DNA from: Candidatus Coatesiibacteriota bacterium
GTDB taxonomy: Bacteria > RBG-13-66-14 > B26-G2
Assembly (NCBI GenBank): GCA_003647715.1
Contig: QMNJ01000059.1
Location: 1-8,664, forward strand
Reading direction: 5' to 3'
Length of the DNA: 8,664 nucleotides
Within the stretch, counting starts at the first letter, position 1, and each line of letters opens with the position of its first letter. Made by a program: the position numbers and the translations under genes. Below are positions 1-6,678 of the stretch, in pieces. The notes under the pieces are model-generated. The model searched no databases. It worked only from the letters and a program-made list of their open reading frames with translations, and was not told the DNA's origin.

Positions 1-25
1 AATAATATCCATACTGGAGGTAGAT

Positions 26-970
26 ATGAACAGGTTAAGAATAGCACTGATTCTATCGTTTATCCTCATCATCGCCCTCTCCTTCTGCGCCAAAAAGGAG
101 GTTTCAGAGGAGAAAGCACCATCACCGGAAATCCATGCCAAGAAGAAGGAAGCCCCCATTGATGTGGAGGAGGCGGGACCCGAGGGCGTAACAGAGGCAC
201 CAGCACCCGAGAGAGCAATGGAGACCGGGATTGGTGGAGCACCGGAGACCACAGCAGAGACCACCGGGCTACCATCCGAGGAGGAGCGCCCATATCCAAA
301 GGAGCGCAAGATAATCCTCACCGCCTATATGACCGTGGAGGTTGACGACGCCTTCAAGAGCAAGGACGAAGCCATCAAGATTGTGAAGGAGGCGGGTGGA
401 TGGATTGCCGGTCAGAACCTCACGGTGAATGAATACTCGGAGACCTCTGACTTCACACTTACATTTAAGGTGCCACCAGAGAAGTTTGAGCAGACGCTGG
501 AGAAGTTATCAAAATTAGGCGAGGAGAAGGCAAGGCAGGTCACAGCTGAGGATGTGACCTTAAAGCATGCGGACATTGAGGCACGACTTTCAAACGCCAG
601 AACCTATGAGGAACGACTTCTGGAACTCGCAGGTAGGGCGGGGAGCATAGAGGAACTGCTGGAGGTTGAGGAGCAGATATCGTATGTCAGGGAGGAGATT
701 GAGAGCTATACCGCACAGTTGAGAGCGCTGAGAGAACTTGAGGCGAACTCCACCATACACCTGACCCTCTCGGAGCAGATGCCCTCCAGAACCTGGGTAT
801 TTTTGCGTGAGATAGGCGGGTTGTTCTCTGGAGGTCTGGCAGCACTTGTAAAGATTCTATTCTACATCATCGTCGTTATGATAGTCCTCATTCCACTGCT
901 CATCATCGGATTCTTAATCTACCGTCTCATCGTGGTCATCATCCACCTGATACCGAGGAGGAAGAAATAG
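26..970 (+). CDS. DUF4349 domain protein, lipoprotein-like, with C-terminal membrane anchor
   Basis: A 314-residue envelope protein. Residues 1-21 are an export signal (basic MNRLR, hydrophobic stretch, LSFC). Cys21 could be lipidated, but Phe at -1 makes a poor lipobox. Residues 22-92 form a Pro/Glu/Ala-rich linker likely to be disordered. Residues 93-250 match the DUF4349 family: ERKIILTAYMTVEVDD, then KVPPEKFEQTLEKLSKLG, then a charged coiled coil (about 185-240) with the typical DIEARLSNARTYEERLLEL and EVEEQISYVREEIES pattern. Residues 269-306 are strongly hydrophobic, enough for one or two membrane spans, and the protein ends in basic RRKK. Family members are predicted envelope proteins without an established function. 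The start is supported by CTGGAGG nine bases upstream of the ATG. This is the only clear + strand gene. It ends before a hairpin shared with the convergent transporter gene. Family assignment is confident; the role is not known. Confidence 0.88.
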   Translation: MNRLRIALILSFILIIALSFCAKKEVSEEKAPSPEIHAKKKEAPIDVEEAGPEGVTEAPAPERAMETGIGGAPETTAETTGLPSEEERPYPKERKIILTAYMTVEVDDAFKSKDEAIKIVKEAGGWIAGQNLTVNEYSETSDFTLTFKVPPEKFEQTLEKLSKLGEEKARQVTAEDVTLKHADIEARLSNARTYEERLLELAGRAGSIEELLEVEEQISYVREEIESYTAQLRALRELEANSTIHLTLSEQMPSRTWVFLREIGGLFSGGLAALVKILFYIIVVMIVLIPLLIIGFLIYRLIVVIIHLIPRRKK

Positions 971-1012
971 AGGCAGTAAATAGCAATTATCATTGAATAT
1001 TAGTTCAACCAA

Positions 1013-1036
1013 AAAGGGGCATCCTACTGCCCCTTT
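1013..1036. terminator. Bidirectional intrinsic terminator between convergent genes
   Basis: A perfect 9-bp stem, AAAGGGGCA (1013-1021) and TGCCCCTTT (1028-1036), with a 6-base loop. It lies between the ends of the DUF4349 gene and the convergent VIT-like gene. On the - strand the stem runs into TTTTT, a classic terminator for the VIT-like gene. On the + strand the tail is CCTT then a weak T tract, so it may serve both genes but looks better for the - strand. Confidence 0.8.
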
Positions 1037-1066
1037 CCTTACATATTTGCACTAACTCCACCTTAT

Positions 1067-1552
1067 TTAACAGTAGAAGGTGGCTCTTATCCACTCGCCC
1101 ACCAGGTGGGTGATTACTATCACCACGATGGCGATAAGAAGGTGCTCCAAGACCACCTTCCAGGTTCGTCCCTTCTGCCCCCTTGCGATGAAGTAGCTGA
1201 GAACGCCGAGAAGCGAGAGACCCCAGACAACGCTGACAACCACTGCAGTATCAAGTGACAATAAAAGTATGGGGATAATGAAGGTTAAGGCGAACAGAAA
1301 CTTGCCAATGAAGGTGAAGACGGTAGATTCCCATATCTCTCTCGGGGTATGCACACCCTCTGATTCCTCTGAGATATGGATACCAAGAGCATCGGAGAAG
1401 GCGTCTGCTATAGCGATAGTGAGGACTCCTCCTATAATCACCTGGGTAGAGTGGGTTCCCGAATGCAAGCCCACAATGAGCCCCAAGGTGGTGATAATAC
1501 CGGAGGTTGAGCCAAAACAGAAACCTACTTTTAACGAGTGCCTCACAGTCAA
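1067..1552 (-). CDS. VIT1/CCC1-like membrane protein, probable Fe/Mn transporter
   Basis: About 161 residues with five predicted membrane spans (roughly residues 9-29, 38-60, 79-98, 104-123 and 133-155). The first span and loop, FGSTSGIITTLGLIVGL, correspond to the GANDGIVTTFALVAG motif of the VIT1/CCC1 family. The next span, GGVLTIAIADAFSDALGIHISEESEG, matches the family's second helix, which carries metal-binding acidic residues. The family exports Fe2+ or Mn2+ from the cytoplasm; ferrous iron or manganese is inferred here, not shown. It is shorter than most family members (usually over 200 residues). The start is uncertain: the first candidate is TTG (1552) with no clear ribosome site, a GTG follows two codons later (1546), and an in-frame TAG lies eight codons upstream of the TTG. 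Transcription appears to end at the hairpin at 1013-1036. Confidence 0.75.
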   Translation of the reverse strand: MTVRHSLKVGFCFGSTSGIITTLGLIVGLHSGTHSTQVIIGGVLTIAIADAFSDALGIHISEESEGVHTPREIWESTVFTFIGKFLFALTFIIPILLLSLDTAVVVSVVWGLSLLGVLSYFIARGQKGRTWKVVLEHLLIAIVVIVITHLVGEWIRATFYC

Positions 1553-1654
1553 TACAGGAATTAAGGCATAATTCTACCAAAATAATAGAGCGATGCGTAA
1601 AAGATTTTGTGGGATTGTTTACAATGAAAATAATAATTGAAAGTTAATATTTCC

Positions 1655-2134
1655 TTAATTCCTGCCCTTTATATCTGCCTTTATCTCCTTGGGCTTTCTA
1701 TAGGTGGGCAGGCGTATAATGTGGATGCTTACGCCAATCATAATGAGCAGAAGTATTACTCTCACTACAAGTGAGTTGACCACGAACACGATTGAGAAGG
1801 CAATTGTGAGAATTAGAAGGCATATCATAGAGACCTTCATTCTGATTGTTATGCCCCGCCCCTCAAACCAGTTCTTCACATAGTCGCCAAGAAGGCGATT
1901 ATTGATGAGCCACTTATAGAACCGCTCCGAGCTCCTCAGATAGCATATTGCGGAAAGAACCAGAAAGGGCGTTGTGGGCAGAAGCGGGACGAATATGCCG
2001 ATAACGCCTATACCAACTGATACTGTGCCAACAACTATAAGGACTACTCGCAGAATAGAGCTCTTGACCTTGACACTACTCTTCGGTGCATCATCCATAG
2101 TCCACATTAAAACACAAAAGCGATAGAAATTCAC
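1655..2134 (-). CDS. DUF454 (YbaN-like) inner-membrane protein
   Basis: 159 residues from the longest start. It matches the YbaN/DUF454 family: a first membrane span (27-49) runs into LLPTTPF (51-57), followed by CYLRSSERFYKWL, then NRLLGDYVKNWFEGRGI, where the family has conserved aromatic and basic residues. Two more spans follow (about 101-120 and 122-140), and RLPT precedes the basic tail. The family sits in the cytoplasmic membrane and has no established function. The start is ambiguous: GTG at 2134 lies 6 bases after the stop of the upstream zinc-finger gene but lacks a clear ribosome site, while ATG at 2107 or 2098 would give a protein 9 or 12 residues shorter, closer to the usual N-terminus. 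Tight spacing suggests co-transcription with the radical SAM/zinc-finger pair. Confidence 0.85.
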   Translation of the reverse strand: MNFYRFCVLMWTMDDAPKSSVKVKSSILRVVLIVVGTVSVGIGVIGIFVPLLPTTPFLVLSAICYLRSSERFYKWLINNRLLGDYVKNWFEGRGITIRMKVSMICLLILTIAFSIVFVVNSLVVRVILLLIMIGVSIHIIRLPTYRKPKEIKADIKGRN

Positions 2135-2140
2135 TATATA

Positions 2141-2713
2141 TCAGCACTCATGCTTATAGTAGCAGTCGCTGACATCGGTATGGCAGAGTGTTGCCTTGCA
2201 CAGTGGACACTGTATGAAGTGGCTCTTACACAGCAATGCACCACAACTACTACAATATGCAACCACCCTTCCCCCACAATACTTGCAGGTAACTACATCA
2301 ACATCTATTCCCCTATCACCGAGGACCGAAACTACCGCATCAAATACACCTCCCTCCACCTCACCGAATGCAGTCGCCTTCGCCTCCTCATCATAGAAGT
2401 CCCTCAAGCCAATTCCTATGAGGGCAATCCGGCTCAATATCTTCTCATCTATCAAGTATTGATAGCATCTGGGATGAAAGAAGCCCATTGTGAGAAGGAT
2501 TAGATGGTCTCCCCTATCAAAGCTGTCAATCCACCCCCTGAGATTTGAAAGCATCACAGGTCCCGAGTGGTCCTTATTGTCTATTACATAGATTTTCTCG
2601 CCGACGCTTACCCTGAGAAATGCGCCCATCGCCTTCTCTACACTCCGACCCCGCTTTTCAAGGGCTTCAACCAGCGGTCTCTCTATGTCGGTGATTCTTC
2701 TGATTGTGGGCAT
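2141..2713 (-). CDS. Unknown protein with cysteine-rich C-terminal zinc-binding array
   Basis: 190 residues; I do not recognise the N-terminal domain. Residues 1-140 are mixed alpha/beta with hydrophobic strands (KIYVID, HLILLTMGFF, RIALIGIGL) and an acidic stretch (DFYDEEAKA). A divergent nuclease-like or sensing domain is possible but I cannot support one. The last 48 residues hold ten cysteines: 143, 146, 154, 157, 162, 169, 172, 177, 184 and 190, plus His165, His178 and His188. Three CxxC pairs (CKYC, CSSC, CPLC) imply two or three structural zincs in treble-clef or ribbon folds, with spacing that loosely recalls cross-brace fingers. The start is clear: GAGGAG lies a few bases upstream, inside the last codons of the radical SAM gene (gap 4 bases), so the two are probably translationally linked. 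It may be the dedicated partner of that enzyme, which is inference. Confidence 0.72.
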   Translation of the reverse strand: MPTIRRITDIERPLVEALEKRGRSVEKAMGAFLRVSVGEKIYVIDNKDHSGPVMLSNLRGWIDSFDRGDHLILLTMGFFHPRCYQYLIDEKILSRIALIGIGLRDFYDEEAKATAFGEVEGGVFDAVVSVLGDRGIDVDVVTCKYCGGRVVAYCSSCGALLCKSHFIQCPLCKATLCHTDVSDCYYKHEC

Positions 2714-2717
2714 ATCT

Positions 2718-3770
2718 TCATCTCCTCGCTATCTCATCCTCGGTGAACCAACAATCAGCATCCTCTGCGGTCAAACTACCCGTCTCCTCATAGACCCGGC
2801 ACCTCGTCCCACCGCAAACATACCTGTATTCGCACCTACCACACTTTCCCTCAAGAAGGTCCCTATTCCTCAGAGTAGCAAACACCTCCGATGTCCTCCA
2901 TATCTCATCAAATGGTTTCTCACGAACATTGCCCGCCTCCTTCTGCAATAACATGCAGGGATAGACGGTGCCATCATACATAACACAGGCATATCTTATA
3001 CCTGCACCACAGCAGGAGCGCACAAACTTCATCATCACCTCATCCTCAGGCACCGTCTTCTCCACCTCCACCCAGAACTCAGGCACTCCGATACAGCGAT
3101 AGACCAGTTCATCATCGCCCCTCTGTAGTTCTATTATCTGCCTTATTAGGTCTCTTCGCTCATCTCTTGAGAGTTCATACTCCTTATTATCCAGCCCCCT
3201 GCCAGATGCAACGAAGTCAAAGACCTCCACTGCAACAGCACCGAGGTCCCTTGCTATATCCACAATCGCTGGAAGTTGCCCGATATTATGCTTATACACG
3301 CAATGTCCTATCTGAAATGGTATTCCAACCTTAGATGCTGTCTTAATTCCTCTAATAGTATCGTTAAAGGTTCCCTCCACCCCACGCCACTCATCGTGGG
3401 TCTCCGCATCGGCGCCATCTAAACTAACAGCCATTGCCCTCAAGCCCGCCTCCTTCAATCTCCCCGCCATATCATCATCTATGAGGGTAGCGTTGGTGCC
3501 CATCAGCGGTCTAAGACCAACCTCCTGGGCATGCCCTATCAGTTCGCAGATGTCCTCCCTCATGGTGGGCTCACCGCCGTCAAAGATTATAAGGCGTGCA
3601 CCTGACTTCGCAATCTGCTCTATCACTGCCTTCGCCTCCTCAGTGGTCAGCTCATCCGGATGCGGTTCCTCAACCGATGAACTATAGCAGTGTTTACATT
3701 CCAGATTGCAGACACGGGTAACCGAAAAACTCACCAATACAGGTGGTGATACATCATCCTTCAAACTCAT
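2718..3770 (-). CDS. Radical SAM enzyme with SPASM-type C-terminal cluster domain
   Basis: 350 residues. The radical SAM motif CxxxCxxC is Cys21, Cys25 and Cys28 (CNLECKHCYS), binding the [4Fe-4S] cluster that cleaves S-adenosylmethionine. FDGGEPTMRED (GGEP at 65-68) is the SAM-binding motif. The C-terminal region has the SPASM layout for auxiliary clusters: Cys253/254, Cys262 and Cys272 (VYPCM), then C310xxC313x5C319x4C324, and Cys340. GGTRCRVYEETGSLTAEDADC resembles the subgroup that includes NirJ/AhbC-like and many peptide-modifying enzymes. The substrate is unknown: I see neither a small Cys-rich precursor peptide nor heme-pathway genes nearby. The ATG has an AGAAGG ribosome site. It lies 25 bases downstream of the SH3-domain gene and 4 bases upstream of the zinc-finger gene, which implies an operon. 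Length fits the family and no catalytic motif is missing. Confidence 0.9.
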   Translation of the reverse strand: MSLKDDVSPPVLVSFSVTRVCNLECKHCYSSSVEEPHPDELTTEEAKAVIEQIAKSGARLIIFDGGEPTMREDICELIGHAQEVGLRPLMGTNATLIDDDMAGRLKEAGLRAMAVSLDGADAETHDEWRGVEGTFNDTIRGIKTASKVGIPFQIGHCVYKHNIGQLPAIVDIARDLGAVAVEVFDFVASGRGLDNKEYELSRDERRDLIRQIIELQRGDDELVYRCIGVPEFWVEVEKTVPEDEVMMKFVRSCCGAGIRYACVMYDGTVYPCMLLQKEAGNVREKPFDEIWRTSEVFATLRNRDLLEGKCGRCEYRYVCGGTRCRVYEETGSLTAEDADCWFTEDEIARR

Positions 3771-3794
3771 TATTACTAACCTTCTTTCTATAAA

Positions 3795-4415
3795 TTATCT
3801 GAGTGAACAAAAATATTCAAATATTCTAACATATATAGAGAAATCCACAGACACACTTTTTACATCCAGGGATGGATACTGAAGAAGCAGTAGATATGGT
3901 CTAACTCCATCATATATTGGGACAACCAGTTCATCCTTTCTGTCGCCTTCTATGTCATCAAGGAGAAGTGGACCGAAGAAACCCACCCTGCCGTCATAGC
4001 GGACAAATGAGAGGTCACGCTCAAGTTGAAATTCAGCATCCGGGAGATAGCGATAAAGTATCTTCGCGAGTGTTGATTCATTAACAGAACGAATATCAAT
4101 TTTCAGATAACCACCCCACACCCAGCCCTCACCGTATCTGGCACTTATACGAAACCACTGGTGGTAGGTGCTCTCGCCCTCGGGCTTGGTGCAGAAGCCA
4201 CTACCCGACTCAATGTGAACTACATCGCCCCAGGAAAGGGAGCCAATGATGGGCGCTGTATCGCAAGGTCTCTCCCTGATATAGAGGACTTTGGCGGTGA
4301 CTGTCGCTCTGAACGGCTCAAGAGTGACTTCCTCCTCAGGGACTATAAACTCAACCGGTATCTCAACTGAGTAGGATAGAGAGAATAATAGCAAAAAGAG
4401 CAGGATATTTCTCAC
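3795..4415 (-). CDS. Exported SH3b-domain protein
   Basis: 206 residues. An N-terminal signal peptide (MRNILLFLLLFSLSYS, cleavage likely near residue 16) directs export. Residues 37-105 form a bacterial SH3 domain: TAKVLYIRERPCDTAPIIGSL, WGDVVHI, WFRISARYGEGWVWGGYLK. These are the hallmark VRxxPs, G-D-V and GWV positions of SH3b. Cys in RPCD and GFCT could form a disulfide. The remainder (110-206) contains DDIEGDRKDELVVPIYD, a D-x-[DE]G-D-x-x-[DE]LV pattern like FG-GAP/VCBS calcium-binding repeats, suggesting a truncated repeat or a partial propeller blade. SH3b domains usually bind cell wall or protein ligands; the ligand is unknown. The GTG start at 4415 has no Shine-Dalgarno. An ATG at 4417 in another frame hits a stop at once, so GTG is the only sensible start near the signal peptide. 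It is the first gene of the likely operon with the radical SAM enzyme. Confidence 0.75.
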   Translation of the reverse strand: MRNILLFLLLFSLSYSVEIPVEFIVPEEEVTLEPFRATVTAKVLYIRERPCDTAPIIGSLSWGDVVHIESGSGFCTKPEGESTYHQWFRISARYGEGWVWGGYLKIDIRSVNESTLAKILYRYLPDAEFQLERDLSFVRYDGRVGFFGPLLLDDIEGDRKDELVVPIYDGVRPYLLLLQYPSLDVKSVSVDFSIYVRIFEYFCSLR

Positions 4416-4427
4416 ATAGAATATATT

Positions 4428-4457
4428 ATTATATTGTATTTTTATATCAAATGTCTT
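4428..4457 (-). promoter_or_regulatory. Possible promoter for the SH3b/radical SAM operon
   Basis: Reading the - strand, AAGACA (4452-4457) is 18 bases from TATAAT (4428-4433), which lies 12 bases before the GTG of the SH3b gene. The -10 is exact and the -35 is 4/6. The region is very AT-rich, so chance matches are easy. If real, the mRNA leader would be only a few bases, which fits the absent ribosome site. Confidence 0.35.
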
Positions 4458-4478
4458 TAGTTATGATTATTATTATAG

Positions 4479-6161
4479 TTACTTTGCGACCACTATCCTT
4501 CTGCTCTCACACTCATTATTGAGGTATGCAGTAATTGTATAAACCCCATCTACAAACCCACTAATATCTAAAAATACCTCTGTCTTACCTGCATTTTCTA
4601 CGCTAAACCGCTCCTCTGATACTTCCCTGCCACTGATGTCATAGATAGCAATGTCAACCTCACAGGGTTCTGGGACTCTCAATACGCAGTTCACAATATC
4701 GGATGTGGGGTTGGGGTATAATCGCACAATGCCGAAGCTTGCGGGTTCACCCGTCTCCACCGTCGTTGTGCCAAGGGTCTCTCCGCTATCACCCCCCATC
4801 ACTGCCTCAAGTTTGTATTCATACTGTGTGTTCTCGGCAACACCTGTGTCGGTATATGAATATGGGTTTGTGCCTGTTATTGTGGTGGAGTTGACCTTAT
4901 GCCATTCAGGAAGGTTATCTCTTTGTAAGGGAGAATTATAATTCTCCCTTACGGGTGCCTCCCCCACATCTTTGGGTCGTATCCGCAATTTATGAATTGC
5001 CCCCTCTTTTAATTCACGCCTGTATAGGTTGAAGCCGAGAATATCATCGCCCTCATCGGCGGATATACTCCACCTCAGATTGACTGCGGATGGTTTTGAT
5101 GCGTCTGCGGTGAAGGAGAGGAGGGTTATATCATTATCAGGTCCATACCAGGCATATTTGAGATGATAATTTGGATGGTCATCATAGTAAGATATATGAG
5201 GATTACCTCTTGAATCTAGACCGATTGCGGCATAACGACCAACATCTCCATTAGAATCAACTACCTCTATATTCCAATCAATACCATCAAAATATGCATA
5301 CTCAAGACATTCATTATTTTGAAATGATATATGCGGTCTGTCATCAGAATCTATAATCAATGCTCTGTCTGCATCTACTAACCCTCCACAAATAATGTCA
5401 ATATTCCACTGATTTCCATCCCAGTGTGCATACTTTAATCCATAGGTATGAGCATATACAATGCAGGGGAAATCAGATGAGTTAACAGCAATTGAACTTG
5501 GATATCTACCCTCCTCATCAACCGTCTCAATATGCCACTCTTCTCCGTCCCAGTAGTCATATCTCAATTCACTTCCCCAGCTATGAGATATGTGTGGCAT
5601 ATCCTCTGAGTCAAGTGCAATTGATACTCCCCATCCACCTTCTGTTTCGTCATCAATTACCTTTATTACCCATTCATCACCATCCTTATAAGCATACTTT
5701 AAAATATTAGGGGGGTAATAAGTGCTATAGGCAATATGAGGTGTGTCATTCGAATCTAGGGCAAGAGATACATCGTAACCTATGGTTCCATCTCTATCAA
5801 CAATTTCAATATTCCATTGCTCTCCATCATAATAAGCATACTTTATATCTATCTCCCAGTAGTCAATATATGCGATGTGTGGATTATCATTATTATCAAG
5901 TGCTATGGATGTCCCCTCCCCTACAGTATCTCCATAATCAACAGTGTCTATATGCCACTCTGTCCCATCATAATAGGCGTATTTTAAGTTACCATAATAC
6001 TCATCATAATAGGAAATGTGAGGGTTGTCCTGTGAGTCAACTGCAATACAGCTACATATACCGACATGTTCAGAGTAATCAACGGTAATAATATGCCATT
6101 CATCGCATAATGCGACAGAAAATAAAAGAATTACCAATAATATTAAATATGTTTTCTGTAT
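4479..6161 (-). CDS. Secreted seven-repeat beta-propeller protein with Fn3 and T9SS sorting domains
   Basis: 560 residues from an ATA start at 6161 (552 from TTG at 6137). The ATA lies 5 bases after a perfect AAGGAGGT (6167-6174), behind an in-frame TAA, and gives a complete signal peptide, MQKTYLILLVILLFSVA. TTG has no ribosome site at usable spacing and loses the basic n-region. Numbered from TTG, residues 13-336 are seven repeats of 43-50 residues with the consensus [EQD]W-I--VD--G--G---[ST]IA-DS-D-PHI-Y----L-YAY-DG, which suggests a seven-bladed propeller. Residues about 337-463 look like an Fn3 domain (AVNLRWSI, GFNLYRRE, WHKVN, YEYKLEAV). Residues 470-552 are a type IX secretion sorting domain (RLYPNPTSD, IAIYDISGREV, GVYTITAYL). 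The protein is probably exported and surface-attached; the ligand is unknown. Fn3 residues 379-404 are encoded by a palindromic insertion (see the repeat at 4925-5003). Confidence 0.85.
   Translation of the reverse strand: MQKTYLILLVILLFSVALCDEWHIITVDYSEHVGICSCIAVDSQDNPHISYYDEYYGNLKYAYYDGTEWHIDTVDYGDTVGEGTSIALDNNDNPHIAYIDYWEIDIKYAYYDGEQWNIEIVDRDGTIGYDVSLALDSNDTPHIAYSTYYPPNILKYAYKDGDEWVIKVIDDETEGGWGVSIALDSEDMPHISHSWGSELRYDYWDGEEWHIETVDEEGRYPSSIAVNSSDFPCIVYAHTYGLKYAHWDGNQWNIDIICGGLVDADRALIIDSDDRPHISFQNNECLEYAYFDGIDWNIEVVDSNGDVGRYAAIGLDSRGNPHISYYDDHPNYHLKYAWYGPDNDITLLSFTADASKPSAVNLRWSISADEGDDILGFNLYRRELKEGAIHKLRIRPKDVGEAPVRENYNSPLQRDNLPEWHKVNSTTITGTNPYSYTDTGVAENTQYEYKLEAVMGGDSGETLGTTTVETGEPASFGIVRLYPNPTSDIVNCVLRVPEPCEVDIAIYDISGREVSEERFSVENAGKTEVFLDISGFVDGVYTITAYLNNECESRRIVVAK
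4925..5003 (-). repeat. Palindrome-rich REP/MITE-like insertion inside the Fn3 coding region
   Basis: About 79 bases with two palindromes. The first is a perfect 28-bp palindrome, GTAAGGGAGAATTA followed by its complement (4925-4952). The second is GCAATT (4985-4990) and AATTGC (4995-5000) around a 4-base loop. A G/C-rich spacer separates them. CTCTTT on the + strand occurs directly outside both ends (4919-4924 and 5004-5009), like a 6-base target duplication. The offset between the two copies is 85, not a multiple of three, so an exact insertion into an intact frame would need one compensating base change. The segment is read as GAIHKLRIRPKDVGEAPV and onward, charged and unlike the surrounding Fn3 domain. 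Element identity is inferred from form; I see no second copy in the window. Confidence 0.65.
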
Positions 6162-6174
6162 GAATTACCTCCTT
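6162..6174 (-). promoter_or_regulatory. Strong ribosome binding site deciding an ATA start
   Basis: On the - strand, AAGGAGGT (6167-6174) is followed by AATTC and then ATA (6159-6161). This is the best Shine-Dalgarno in the middle of the window. No ATG, GTG or TTG lies at 5-12 bases. The in-frame codon at ideal spacing is ATA, one base change from ATG. The codons after it complete a signal peptide for the propeller protein. Confidence 0.7.
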
Positions 6175-6201
6175 AATCTATTTCAAGAATATGTTAAACG
6201 A

Positions 6202-6569
6202 TTATTTACATATCAGAACCCTCTTCTGAATGCTTTCTCCAATATTTACGATATACAAACCATCACTCAATGTTGTCAGGTCAAGCATCAACTCCCCCTC
6301 ATAAGAACTTGTCTTGGTATCAGATGCCCTGTTATCAATACCCGAAATCTCTACAACATCAACCAACCTTCCAGAGATATCATATACATTGACTTCACCA
6401 ATTCCCGATATATCTCCATTATATCTCATAATGAACATACCTGATGAGGGGTTGGGTTAGTCCCCGGTGGCTCATTGTCTATGGGAATCCAGGTTTCAAA
6501 TGGAAATGAGAGTGATGTTAGAAGAAGCAATGAGATAAATGTTAGTGTTATTGTTACTAAACTCCCCAT
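6202..6569 (-). pseudogene. Broken secreted-protein gene: signal peptide plus out-of-frame T9SS sorting domain
   Basis: An intact 47-codon frame (6426-6569) starts at ATG behind GGGGGTGT and encodes a clear signal peptide (MGSLVTITLTFISLLLLTSL) and then IPIDNEPPGTNPTP before stopping. Overlapping it in the -1 frame, after a TAA, is a T9SS sorting domain: PNPSSGMFIMRYNG, EVNVYDISGRLVDVVEIS, SDGLYIVNIG, QKRVLICK, ending at 6202. It aligns with the end of the neighbouring propeller protein (PNPTSD, AIYDISGREV, DGVYTITAY). The total span is 368 bases; one added base near CCCCT would give one frame of about 122 residues reading NPTPSSGMF. Even then almost nothing lies between signal and sorting domain, so the mature region has probably been deleted. 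It ends 28 bases before the propeller ribosome site and is probably on the same transcript. A sequencing error or a truly minimal secreted protein are alternatives. Confidence 0.65.
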
Positions 6570-6678
6570 TTTTTACACACCCCCAGAAAACGGCCTAAAC
6601 AAAATTGACACCCCTCCAGTTGTGGGTGCCATATCTATATTAAATTATACATTTCTTTGCTCCTGAACGCTTAACTTT
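6570..6678 (-). other. Leader region between promoter and broken secreted-protein gene
   Basis: About 105 bases would be transcribed from the promoter at 6679-6707 before the ATG at 6569. On the - strand the leader contains AGGAG with a 5-codon frame (MYNLI, stop), an 18-residue-scale frame MAPTTGGVSILFRPFSGGV that stops just before the gene, and two similar boxes, CTGGAGGGGTGTC and CTGGGGGTGTG, about 30 bases apart. The second box is the likely ribosome site. I see no known riboswitch or terminator. It may hold the end of a degraded mobile element or simple spacer. Confidence 0.35.

Noticed and set aside
69..299. - strand frame of 76 codons rich in Pro and Arg opposite the linker of the DUF4349 gene
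   Set aside because: Its composition is the complement of a Glu/Pro-rich linker; no domain, no ribosome site.
1614..1625. ATTGTTTACAAT inverted repeat about 60 bases upstream of the VIT-like gene, a possible metal-regulator operator
   Set aside because: Only 5-bp arms in AT-rich sequence and no match to a known Fur, DtxR or MntR box that I can state. Not strong enough to annotate.
2150..2503. Long + strand open frames opposite the zinc-finger, radical SAM and propeller genes
   Set aside because: They are mirror frames of well-supported - strand genes, lack ribosome sites and encode no recognisable domain.
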